Origin: UBA5070 sp035352895
Lineage (GTDB): Bacteria > Fibrobacterota > Fibrobacteria > UBA5070
Reading direction: 5' to 3'
NCBI GenBank assembly: GCA_035352895.1
Contig: DAOPYN010000011.1
Location: 1 to 64,000, forward strand
Length of the DNA: 64,000 nucleotides
Position numbers and translations under genes: made by a program. The notes under the pieces were generated by a model, which made no database searches, had not been told where the DNA came from, and was given only the letters and a program-made list of their open reading frames with translations. Shown in pieces: positions 53,401 to 61,363 of this stretch; the stretch's first letter is position 1, and every line of letters starts with the position of its first letter.

Positions 53401-54279
53401 ATGAATCGATCCAGCGCGAAGCCGCATCCCAAGCCTATACCCAAGACCCGATCCAAGTCCTCCCTCAAGGCGGCCACCAGGGTGGCGCCACCCGCCCTGG
53501 TCCCGGTGTGGAACCTGCAATTGCCGGACGGATCCCGGCTGGGCGAGGACCGCATCCTCCTGTTGAAGGCCATCGCCGAGTCCGGCTCGCTGCTTTCGGC
53601 GGCGGGTAGGTGCGGACTCTCCTACCGGACCGCATGGTCGCGGGTCCAGGAGCTGAACGGACACTTTCCCGAGCCTCTGGTGCTCTCGGCCCAGGGCGGC
53701 GCGGAGGGCGGCACCACGCACCTTTCGCCCCAGGCGCTGCGGCTGGTCTCCCTCCACGAGGAAGCCAACCGCCTGTTCCAGCGCACCGCCGCCGACCACG
53801 GCCTTTCCACCGCCGAGCTCCATCCGCTGGAGTCCTTCCAACGGAAATTGTCCATGCGGACCAGCGTCCGGAACGAGTACGCCGGTCGGATCCTGTCGGT
53901 AGCGCGGGGGAAAGTGAACGCCCAGATCGAGCTGGAACTGCGCGGAGGGAGTCGCATCGTCTCGCAGATCACCCTGGCCTCCTGCGAGGCGCTGGGCCTG
54001 GCACCCGGCAAGGACGCGTGGGCGCTGGTCAAGTCCAACTGGGTGGAGATCGCCGCCGGCGAACGCCCCCCCAGGGTCTCGGCGCGGAACATCCTTTCCG
54101 GTACGGTTTCTGCCATCCGCCACGGCGAGGTCTCCGACGAGATCACGCTGTCCCTGGGTGGATCGGAATCCATCACCTCGGTTGTCCTTCCCGGCGAACT
54201 GGACGCGCTGGGCCTGCGCAAGGGCTCCAAGGCCTGGGCGTTGTTCAAGGCCTCCAGCGTCATCCTCGCCGTGAACTGA
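53401..54279 (+). CDS. modE: ModE-like molybdate-responsive regulator with two Mop domains (copy 2)
   Basis: 292 aa. A basic, Pro/Lys-rich N-terminal extension (1-35) is followed by the winged helix (IAESGSLLSAAGRCGLSYRT) and two Mop repeats (MRTSVRNEYAGRI..., VSARNILSGTV...). It resembles modE1 throughout, with SYRTAWSRVQELN in the recognition helix; the extension is unique. Divergent from modA across a 243-bp spacer with the candidate sites. Two ModE proteins may divide Mo and W sensing or activate and repress (inference). Confidence 0.88.
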   Translation: MNRSSAKPHPKPIPKTRSKSSLKAATRVAPPALVPVWNLQLPDGSRLGEDRILLLKAIAESGSLLSAAGRCGLSYRTAWSRVQELNGHFPEPLVLSAQGGAEGGTTHLSPQALRLVSLHEEANRLFQRTAADHGLSTAELHPLESFQRKLSMRTSVRNEYAGRILSVARGKVNAQIELELRGGSRIVSQITLASCEALGLAPGKDAWALVKSNWVEIAAGERPPRVSARNILSGTVSAIRHGEVSDEITLSLGGSESITSVVLPGELDALGLRKGSKAWALFKASSVILAVN

Positions 54280-54442
54280 ACCAGCACGCTCCAGGCTGCA
54301 GCGAATCCTACCCCGGGTGGCTGGATTCCCGTTCGAACCTCGCGTCGACGGACATCGGGCCGGGCCTTGCCGTGGAGTCGTCGAGCCATTCCCACACTCG
54401 ATCGCGCCCTGACATTCCTGACCAATCGACCTTCCAATCCAT

Positions 54443-54457
54443 GACATTGTCAATGTC
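54443..54457. promoter_or_regulatory. 15-bp palindrome upstream of GTPase cassette 2
   Basis: GACATTG-T-CAATGTC, perfect around one central base, about 45 bp upstream of the sigma-54-like element. Contains the ATTGTCA word found at the other molybdenum promoters. Confidence 0.5.
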
Positions 54458-54498
54458 TGCGGACGAATCCGATCCACCCTCCCACCACCTCGATGGTT

Positions 54499-54513
54499 TG
54501 GCACCAACTGTGC
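54499..54513 (+). promoter_or_regulatory. Sigma-54-like promoter of the GTPase/ATPase cassette 2
   Basis: TGGCAC-CAACT-GTGC: 9 of 10 consensus positions, exact GG-N10-GC spacing. Predicted +1 near 54525 falls after ATG 54521 but 5 nt before ATG 54530, so the protein would start at 54530 if the promoter is real. Confidence 0.5.
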
Positions 54514-54520
54514 GCAGGGC

Positions 54521-55243
54521 ATGGAAGCGATGGAACACCCAACGAAACCCCTCCGGCTGGTCACGGTGGCGGGGCCACCCACGTGCGGCAAGACCTCGGT
54601 CCTGCGGCATGTGGCGAGCCACCTGCAGACCAACGGGTTCGTGGTGGGCGTCATCAAGCTGGATTGCCTGTCCACCAACGACGCCGACCGGTACCGACAG
54701 TCGGGACTGGTCCACGTGGCCCAGGGGCTGTCCGGATCCCTCTGCCCCGACCACTTCTTCGCGGGCAACGTTCCGCGGATGCTCGCCTGGGGACTGGATC
54801 GCGGCCTGGATTTCCTCTTTTTGGAAAGCGCGGGGCTGTGCAATCGGTGCAGCCCGCACGTGATGGGATCCCTCGCCATCTGCGTGCTGGATCACCTGGG
54901 CGGAGTGCAACTGCCCGCCAAGGTGGGACCCATGCTGCGATCGGCGGACCTGGTGGTGGCCACGCGGGGAGATCTGGTGAGCCAGGCCGAGCGCGAGGTC
55001 TTCGCCCTGGAGGCCAACCACCACGCGCCACGGGCCCGGGTGGTTTCGGTGCAGGGGCGCACGGGACAGGGAACGCTGGAACTCTCGCGCAAGGTGGAAT
55101 CCCTGGCCCGCCCCATTTCCCTCGAGGAACCGCGACTGCGGTTTTCCATGCCGTCGGCGGTGTGCTCGTACTGCCTGGGAGAGACCCGGCTGGGCGACGA
55201 ACGCCAGATCGGAAACCTCAAGCTCCTGGAGCTTCCGGCATGA
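54521..55243 (+). CDS. HypB/UreG-like G3E-type GTPase with Cys motifs (copy 2)
   Basis: 240 aa from ATG 54521 (237 from ATG 54530). Strongly similar to copy 1: P-loop AGPPTCGKTS, DCLSTNDADR, SLCPDHFFAGNVP, ESAGLCNRCSPH, ICVLDHLGGVQLPAKVGPML, TRGDLVSQAE and CSYCLGET near the end. The GLCNRC and CSYC pairs could bind zinc or the cargo metal. It is coupled to the ATPase by ATGA, the same order as in cassette 1. Confidence 0.8.
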   Translation: MEAMEHPTKPLRLVTVAGPPTCGKTSVLRHVASHLQTNGFVVGVIKLDCLSTNDADRYRQSGLVHVAQGLSGSLCPDHFFAGNVPRMLAWGLDRGLDFLFLESAGLCNRCSPHVMGSLAICVLDHLGGVQLPAKVGPMLRSADLVVATRGDLVSQAEREVFALEANHHAPRARVVSVQGRTGQGTLELSRKVESLARPISLEEPRLRFSMPSAVCSYCLGETRLGDERQIGNLKLLELPA

Positions 55244-56043
55244 GCCCGGTGGAACTGGAGATCGACCCGGGCCGCGACCGCGACGGGTTCGCGGAGACCT
55301 GCGGACCCCTGCATCTGCGCACCGGCGACCTCGTGGCCCTGGTGGGTCCGACAGGCTCCGGCAAGAGCCGGCTCCTGGCCGACATCGAGTGGCTCTCCCA
55401 GGGAGACAGCCCCAGCGGCAGGCGCGTGCGGATCCGGCGCGCCGACGGATCGGAGACCTCCGACGATCCACTGCACCGGGTGGCACAGCTCTCCCAGGGC
55501 ATGCAGTTCACCCTGGATCTGGACGTGGGCGCGTTCCTGGAATTGCACGCCAAGGCGCGCGGCATCGACGACCCCGTCCAAGCCGTGGCCATGGTGGTGG
55601 ACGCCGCCTGCACCCTCTGCGGCGAGCCGTTTTCCGTCCGCACGCACCTCTCCGCGCTGTCCGGCGGGCAGTCGCGGGCGTTGATGGTCGCCGACACCGC
55701 CATCCTCGCGCGCGCTCCGGTCGTATTGGTGGACGAAGTGGAGAACGCCGGGGTGGACCGACGCAAGGCGATGGAGCTATTGGTCTCGCGGGAGAAGATC
55801 GTCCTGATGGCCACGCACGACCCGCTGCTGGCGCTTCTGGCTCGGTGGCGCCTGGTCTTCGCGCGGGGAGGGATCCAGGCCGTGCGCGAGCGGAGCGAGG
55901 CCGAGGAGTTCCTCCTCTCCGAACTGGAGATCCTGGACCGGGAGCAGAGCCGGATCCGCGAACGTCTGCGCCGCGGGGAATCCGCCGTGGACGGTGATGA
56001 CGAAATGGATCTTCGCGGGTCCCCACGGCCGGAGATCCGTTAG
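55240..56043 (+). CDS. Permease-less ABC-type ATPase of the GTPase/ATPase cassette (copy 2)
   Basis: 267 aa: Walker A GPTGSGKSRLLADIEWL, signature LSGGQSRALMVADTAIL, Walker B VVLVDEVENAGVDRR, switch His MATHDPLLAL. The Walker A-to-ADIEW and ENAGVDRR segments are identical in kind to copy 1. Ends tail to tail with the next gene (4-nt overlap). No membrane partner nearby. Confidence 0.8.
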   Translation: MSPVELEIDPGRDRDGFAETCGPLHLRTGDLVALVGPTGSGKSRLLADIEWLSQGDSPSGRRVRIRRADGSETSDDPLHRVAQLSQGMQFTLDLDVGAFLELHAKARGIDDPVQAVAMVVDAACTLCGEPFSVRTHLSALSGGQSRALMVADTAILARAPVVLVDEVENAGVDRRKAMELLVSREKIVLMATHDPLLALLARWRLVFARGGIQAVRERSEAEEFLLSELEILDREQSRIRERLRRGESAVDGDDEMDLRGSPRPEIR

Positions 56044-57020
56044 GTCCCGGCTCCGTCGAACAGGACCTGGAGACGCTCCAACCTGGACGCCAGATCCTGA
56101 CTTCGGATCGCATCCCATCCGATGGACAGGACCCCCTCCCCCTCGGGGATGCCCCAGGACGATCCCGGACGCGCCGAGGGAAGTCCCACCCCCGCGCAGA
56201 GATCGGCCACCTCCTTGCCGCACAGCCAGTTCGCCAGGCACATCACCCGATCGGGCGCACCGCGCCGCACGAACAGGCTCACGGGACTGGCGATGGCTCC
56301 CTCGGCTGGCCACAGAACCCGCAGACCTTCGCGGCGCGGAAGGAGCCTGGCGAAGAAGAGCGGAAGGGTGGCCGCGGGTGGAGTTTCCCGCCCGGGTTTG
56401 GCCAGGGCTTTCACCATCTGGGAAGGATGCCCGAAACCTCCCACGCTGCGACGGATCCTGTCCATGGCATCCATTCCGAAGCGCTCGGCCAGGGTCAGGA
56501 GCGTGGTCTCGCAGAAGGTCCGGCCGTTGCCGCGCAGGGCCACCCCCCGCTCCCACGAGGGATGGAACAGGTCTTCCCAGGCTTCCAGGCGCTTGCGGCC
56601 GTGGCTTAGGGCATCGTCCACGGCAAGCACCGTGAGGTTCGCGCACAGCACGGTGATCCTCCCCTCCGGGTCCCGCAGGGATCGCATGGAGCCGGCATCC
56701 GGAGGCCAGCCGGAGACGTCGGCGAAGGCGCCGGAATCCATGAGCCGTTCGCGGGACTCCCGGCCGTACAACCATCCCACCCCGGGCGTCAGCAGCAGCC
56801 ACGGCAGTTCCTGGGGCCTGGCCCGGGACAGGTCGCGCTCGGCCTTCTCGCCCTTGTTGGCGTGGCCTTCCAGGCGGATGCGCAGGGGTTTGAGTTCGCC
56901 CCGTTCCAGGGCGTCGTCGAATGCCCTCTCCAGGGGAACGCGCACGGGACAAGGCAGGGCGAGTTCCGCCTCGCAGTCCATGTTCAGGGCGGCGGCCAGT
57001 TCGTCGATCGATCCGTTCAT
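56040..57020 (-). CDS. Possible cytoplasmic periplasmic-binding-fold protein
   Basis: 326 aa from ATG 57020, which has GGAGG 10 nt upstream; no signal peptide. The sequence (LPWLLLTPGVGWLYG, ITVLCANLTVLAVDDAL, FCETTLLTLAERFGMDAMDRI, IASPVSLFVRRGAPD, VMCLANWLCGKEVADLC) suggests a two-lobe type 2 solute-binding fold as in iron- or oxyanion-binding proteins, but the match is by eye and weak. Without export it would act as a cytoplasmic ligand carrier or sensor, possibly with cassette 2, which it meets tail to tail. Confidence 0.45.
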   Translation of the reverse strand: MNGSIDELAAALNMDCEAELALPCPVRVPLERAFDDALERGELKPLRIRLEGHANKGEKAERDLSRARPQELPWLLLTPGVGWLYGRESRERLMDSGAFADVSGWPPDAGSMRSLRDPEGRITVLCANLTVLAVDDALSHGRKRLEAWEDLFHPSWERGVALRGNGRTFCETTLLTLAERFGMDAMDRIRRSVGGFGHPSQMVKALAKPGRETPPAATLPLFFARLLPRREGLRVLWPAEGAIASPVSLFVRRGAPDRVMCLANWLCGKEVADLCAGVGLPSARPGSSWGIPEGEGVLSIGWDAIRSQDLASRLERLQVLFDGAGT

Positions 57021-57090
57021 GAAGTCGCGTCCTCCGTTCCCCACATGGCAGACGCAAGGAACGGGCCACGGCATATCCCCTACGCCCGGA

Positions 57091-58557
57091 CTACCCCGGC
57101 TCGCCCACCGTGGTCACGTACAGGACCGCGTTCGTGAGCGGCTGGCCGATGGTCTCGTTGACCATGTCGTCGAAGTACCCCCCGATGCCCGATGCCCCAA
57201 GCCCCATGGCCTGGGCCGCCAGGTTCAACCGTTCCCCGAAATGCCCCGCATCCATGCACAACGGGCGATAGGCCCTTTCTCCCAGCGATTCCACGGCGAG
57301 GGCCAGCGGAGAGGTGTGGACCACCAGGAAGGAGGCGTTCCCACCCAATTCCTGTCCAAGGCACATCTTCAAGCTGTCTTCGCGGTACTCGCCCACCCGC
57401 ACGCAGGCGAGCGTGTGGGTGTCCCCGTCCCAGTGGTAGATGCCGGAATCCAGGCCCAGCACGGCGTTCACCACGATCCAGGTGTCCAGAAGACCCGGCG
57501 GGGAAAGCTGTTTCGATGGAGGAATGCGGCTCCAGGCCAACAGGGACGACAGCTGCTCGACGGTGGCGGGAGCCCAGGCGAAGGCGCGGCAGGAGCGGCG
57601 ATCCACGGCGGCCTTCACGATGCCTTGGGGCATCCGGGGCGAGGGCAGATCCATGTAGGCGAGGCCGGCGCGCCGCGTGGGCAACGAAACCCCTTCATCC
57701 CGCGACGGCCCGGAAGCGGGAATCCTCGCCAGGTGGTGCGCCTTGCGCTGCATCAGGCCGGGCGGGACCGAAGCCTGCAGTTCGGTGGGATCCGGTTCGG
57801 GACTCCGCAAGGAACGGGGATGCGCACCCCGGACATTCTTCCCCACCGTGATGGCCAGGAGTGGGACTTCGTCCTCGTCCGGAAACAGAAGCTCCGAAAG
57901 CGCCGCGTCGCAGAATCCGGACAGCGGATTGGAATCCAGGTCCTCGCGGTGCACGGCCTCCAGGAGGTTCCCTTCCAGGTGTCCGGCATCCAGCAGGATG
58001 CGCCGGTAGGCGCGCTCCCCGTAGCGCCAGGAACCACGCGAGAAGATGCCCGTGAGGACGGCCACCGCCGCCACCTCGTCGCCATCGGCGGCCCCGAACA
58101 AGGCCGTGGAAACCTCCGCGCGGAAATCGCCTTTCCAGACGGGAACGAGGGCGAATCCGGGAGCGTGGAACTGCCAAACCCCGGGCTCCATGCCATCCAC
58201 GTCCAGGACGATCCAGTAGTGCTCCACCGGATACAATCCGCCCGCCGACGGGTTGGTGCGGTAGAGGTGGGAGTCCTGGGGCGAACCTCCCATCGCGCTG
58301 ACGCCCGAGGCGAACCAGGAGATCCGCGAAAGGGTGGCCAGATCCAGGCGCGGCGAGGGAGACGGGTAGTGTCCGGATCCGTTCTCGTCGGCGAATCCGG
58401 CGAGGAATCCCAGATGCTCGCGGATGTCGAGGTGCTCCTTGCCTTGGATGGTCTTCCAGGCTTGGGGCTGGGCCTGCCAGTCGGCTCCCGCGGAATGCTC
58501 GATGGTCCGCGGATCGTACTTGGTCAGTTCGTGATAGCGTTCCAGGAAGCTTGCCAT
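57091..58557 (-). CDS. Two-domain nitroreductase (SagB/ThcOx-like)
   Basis: 488 aa, two nitroreductase-fold halves (about 90-280 and 320-485). The first has RTNPSAGGLYPVEHYWIV, the SagB-type FMN-binding signature; the second has DRRSCRAFAWAPATVEQL and MGLGASGIGGYFDD. SagB proteins oxidise azolines in modified peptides, but no YcaO cyclodehydratase or precursor is seen here, so the substrate may be different. FMN-dependent and cytoplasmic. ATG 58557. Confidence 0.85.
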   Translation of the reverse strand: MASFLERYHELTKYDPRTIEHSAGADWQAQPQAWKTIQGKEHLDIREHLGFLAGFADENGSGHYPSPSPRLDLATLSRISWFASGVSAMGGSPQDSHLYRTNPSAGGLYPVEHYWIVLDVDGMEPGVWQFHAPGFALVPVWKGDFRAEVSTALFGAADGDEVAAVAVLTGIFSRGSWRYGERAYRRILLDAGHLEGNLLEAVHREDLDSNPLSGFCDAALSELLFPDEDEVPLLAITVGKNVRGAHPRSLRSPEPDPTELQASVPPGLMQRKAHHLARIPASGPSRDEGVSLPTRRAGLAYMDLPSPRMPQGIVKAAVDRRSCRAFAWAPATVEQLSSLLAWSRIPPSKQLSPPGLLDTWIVVNAVLGLDSGIYHWDGDTHTLACVRVGEYREDSLKMCLGQELGGNASFLVVHTSPLALAVESLGERAYRPLCMDAGHFGERLNLAAQAMGLGASGIGGYFDDMVNETIGQPLTNAVLYVTTVGEPG

Positions 58558-58586
58558 GGAGCGCAAAGTAGAAGGTCCCGACCCGC

Positions 58587-59756
58587 TCAATTCTCCAGGA
58601 AGGAATTGACGATCTCGCGCCGCGTGTCCTCGTGCATCGCGATCCCCGGAAGCACATGCCAGGAGCCGCGCAGATTCCCGGAAACCCGCGAGTCGGTCAG
58701 GCGGATCAGGCCGTCGTGGTTGTTGCTGACGAAGAAGATCGCAGCGCCGTAGGCGTTGACTTCGTTCCGTTCGAATCGGGACCCGCAGATGTCGAGCGTC
58801 AGCGTGTTTCCATCGTTGTAGATGGCTCCCCCCGATCCCCCGCCGGGCGTTCCCTGATCCTGGGGATTGCCTCCGTGTCCCACCGCCTGGTTTCCCACGA
58901 ACAGGCTGTTGTAGACCGACCAGTTCACCATGATGCTGGACAGCGCCCCGCCGTTGGAGGCGACGTTCCCATGTCCCGTCGCCCCGAAGGTGGAATTGAC
59001 CACGTACACGGGCGAGCCCTTGGATTGGCTGAAGGCGCGGATGGCCCCACCGCCCACGTCCGGACCCGCGAGCACGGCGACATTGCGGTAGAAGCGACTG
59101 TTGACCACCTTGAGCCGTCCTCCCCGCACCCAGACGGCTCCTCCGCCATCGTACCTGGATTCCATCCGGGAATCGGCATCCACGAAGGTCAGATTCTGCA
59201 AGGTGAGCCGCGGGTGGTCCTGGTCCTGGCAATGCGAGGTGGTCCAGTGCTGGAGGGAATCGCAGGTGTTCATGTAGAGGATGCGCGTCTTGTTGCCACC
59301 GCTCAAGGCGATCTTCCCCTTGCCGTCGATCACGATGTCGGGGAGGGAGTCGTTGAAGACCTTGGCGGGCGCGTCCAGCACGATGGTCATGGTGTCCGGA
59401 CCGCAGTCGAACCAGATCCGACCTCCATGGGCCACGGCCCTCCGGAAAGCATCCGCCGTGCAGCTCTGGCGCGAGCCGGTTCCCACCACGCGGTCGGGTC
59501 GGGAGCCGGTGTCGGCGGTGGCGTCGGCGGGAACCTTGCAGGTGGCACCGGGGTTCCCCGGAATCCCGCCGTCTCCGAAATCCATTCCCTGGGCCAGTGG
59601 CAACGGCGCGGGAACCAGCACCACGGAAGAATCCGGTCCACCGGCACCAGAGGAGGTGGAACCATCGCAGCCGGCGAGCAGGAACGCGGCGGCAAGCACA
59701 AGAGGGAGGATTTGGCGGCCGGTGCTCCCCGACCTCGGGATCGATGGATGGCTCAT
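58587..59756 (-). CDS. Lipoprotein with predicted right-handed beta-helix
   Basis: 389 aa. Lipobox LLAGC (residues 25-29), a Ser/Gly linker, a segment GRIWFDCGPDTMTIVLD, then repeated short strands with Asn/Gly/Val (LTLQNLTFVDADSR, LKVVNSRFYRNVAVLAG, VYVVNSTFGATGHG, YNSLFVGNQAVG, LDICGSRFERNEVNAYG), the pattern of pectate-lyase-like beta helices with polymorphic outer-membrane-protein-like repeats. Surface-bound by prediction; substrate unknown. ATG 59756; TACGAT box 7 nt upstream, no Shine-Dalgarno. Confidence 0.75.
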   Translation of the reverse strand: MSHPSIPRSGSTGRQILPLVLAAAFLLAGCDGSTSSGAGGPDSSVVLVPAPLPLAQGMDFGDGGIPGNPGATCKVPADATADTGSRPDRVVGTGSRQSCTADAFRRAVAHGGRIWFDCGPDTMTIVLDAPAKVFNDSLPDIVIDGKGKIALSGGNKTRILYMNTCDSLQHWTTSHCQDQDHPRLTLQNLTFVDADSRMESRYDGGGAVWVRGGRLKVVNSRFYRNVAVLAGPDVGGGAIRAFSQSKGSPVYVVNSTFGATGHGNVASNGGALSSIMVNWSVYNSLFVGNQAVGHGGNPQDQGTPGGGSGGAIYNDGNTLTLDICGSRFERNEVNAYGAAIFFVSNNHDGLIRLTDSRVSGNLRGSWHVLPGIAMHEDTRREIVNSFLEN

Positions 59757-59812
59757 GTATTCAATCGTATCCATCCGCAGATGGAAGGACCAGGGAGTTC
59801 CCGATGCCCCCC

Positions 59813-59849
59813 AAAAAAGAAAGGCGACCCCACCGGAAGGCGGGCCGCC
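59813..59849 (-). terminator. Rho-independent terminator of nrfHA
   Basis: On the minus strand an imperfect GC-rich hairpin (59823-59849) just after the nrfA stop is followed by TTTCTTTTTT (59813-59822). Confidence 0.78.
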
Positions 59850-59872
59850 GAATGCAAGCACGCGAACGAAGA

Positions 59873-61363
59873 TCACTTGGGCAGGGAGTCTTCCCTCGCC
59901 TTGGCCTTCTGGAGCCACACCGGGACCACCTTGGCCAGGAACACCTGCTTCTCGGCACCGAACTTGTCCATCTTCAAGCCGATCAATTCCTGGGCCTTGG
60001 CCTTGGTGGAGATGTCCGGGTAGGGAACGTCCACCTTCACGCCCTTGTCCGAAAGGACCCTTGCCAGACGGATCCGCGCCTCCTGGCCGAAGCTGATCCC
60101 GTTGGCCAGGATGCGTCCGATCTCCACCGGAGCGTGGAACGCGTTCCCGTTGCCGGCCGTGGCGAAGTCCCAGCGCCACTGGGAGCGGCGGATGAGCTTC
60201 AGGATGGGTTGCATGGTGGCGCTGTCGGCACCGGCTTCCCAGGCGGCCTTGGCCTCCAGGTGCGCCCGCACCAGGACATCCTCCAGCAGGATCCGCTCTT
60301 CCTGGATCTTCTCCTGGCGTTCGTTGACGTTGCGGGTCAATTCCTCGGCGGACTCGCGATGGCATACCTGACAGGAATTGGCGATATTAGACAGGGGGCT
60401 TCGGATGTGGTGGTCGGAGAACTTCATGCCCCCTTGGGTCTTGTAGGGCATGTGGCAATCGGCGCAGGCCAGTCCGCGCTGCCCGTGGATGCCCATCTTG
60501 AACACCTCGAAGTCCGGGTGCTGGGCCTTGAGCATGGGAGCCTTGCTGAGCGCGTGCACCCAGTCGGTGAAGTTCGCGCTGTCGTAGTAGGCCTCCATCC
60601 TCTCCACGGTCATCCCCGAATCCCAGGGGAAGGTGAGGTGCTTGTTGGGCCCGTTGAAGTAGTACTCCACGTGGCATTGGGCGCAGACCAGCGAGCGCAT
60701 TTCCGCATGCGACGCCTTGGTGATGTCCTTGCCCTGGCGGGCGAAGGCGTCGGCCAGGGCCGGTCGCGAGATCCGCAGGGCCATGGTCTTGGGGTCGTGG
60801 CAGTCCAGACAACCGACGGGGTTCACGATCTGGTGCCCCAGATCCGACCACTTGCCCTTGTAGAAGGCGCTGTCGCCCATCTTCGCCATCATGCGCGGAA
60901 CGTCCGGACTCTTGCAGGTCCAGCAGGTGCCGGGCTGTGGTCCCTTGTCCGTGTCGTTGGGAGCGCCGGTGCGCAGGATGTTCCGCACGTCTTGCACGGC
61001 GTAGGCGTGACCTCGCGACTGGTTGTATTCCTTGGAGAAGGCGTAGCCGGCCCACAGGACCACCATGCGGGGATCCTCGGCCAGGACATCGCGGAACGCC
61101 GATCCTCCGAACTTGCTTCTGAATCCGGTGTCGGAGGTCTGCTTCCAGGATTCGTACTCCAGTGGATAGGCCCGTCCCCAGACTTCGCTGCGCGATTCGT
61201 CGGGGGCGATGTCCGCCTTGGTTGTGTAGGCGAAGCGAGCCTCGGCCTTGCGGGTGGCGACGGAAGTCAGAAGCAATCCGACGCCCACTCCGATGCCCAC
61301 GGTGGCAACGAAGAGCGTTCCCGCGAGCCAGGGGTTCCTGAACCATTCCTGCAGGGGTTTCAT
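59873..61363 (-). CDS. nrfA: Ammonia-forming cytochrome c nitrite reductase (pentahaem)
   Basis: 496 aa. Uncleaved or cleaved N-terminal helix (LAGTLFVATVGIGVGVGL), then five haem motifs: the catalytic CWTCK (147-151) plus CLDCH, CAQCH, CADCH and CQVCH. The lysine-ligated first haem is diagnostic for six-electron reduction of nitrite to ammonium. Periplasmic, taking electrons from NrfH. ATG 61363 overlaps the nrfH stop (ATGA). Confidence 0.97.
   Translation of the reverse strand: MKPLQEWFRNPWLAGTLFVATVGIGVGVGLLLTSVATRKAEARFAYTTKADIAPDESRSEVWGRAYPLEYESWKQTSDTGFRSKFGGSAFRDVLAEDPRMVVLWAGYAFSKEYNQSRGHAYAVQDVRNILRTGAPNDTDKGPQPGTCWTCKSPDVPRMMAKMGDSAFYKGKWSDLGHQIVNPVGCLDCHDPKTMALRISRPALADAFARQGKDITKASHAEMRSLVCAQCHVEYYFNGPNKHLTFPWDSGMTVERMEAYYDSANFTDWVHALSKAPMLKAQHPDFEVFKMGIHGQRGLACADCHMPYKTQGGMKFSDHHIRSPLSNIANSCQVCHRESAEELTRNVNERQEKIQEERILLEDVLVRAHLEAKAAWEAGADSATMQPILKLIRRSQWRWDFATAGNGNAFHAPVEIGRILANGISFGQEARIRLARVLSDKGVKVDVPYPDISTKAKAQELIGLKMDKFGAEKQVFLAKVVPVWLQKAKAREDSLPK

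Noticed and set aside
57091..58557. A thiazole/oxazole-modified peptide cluster around the SagB-like gene
   Set aside because: No YcaO, dehydratase, transporter or small precursor gene is seen within the window.
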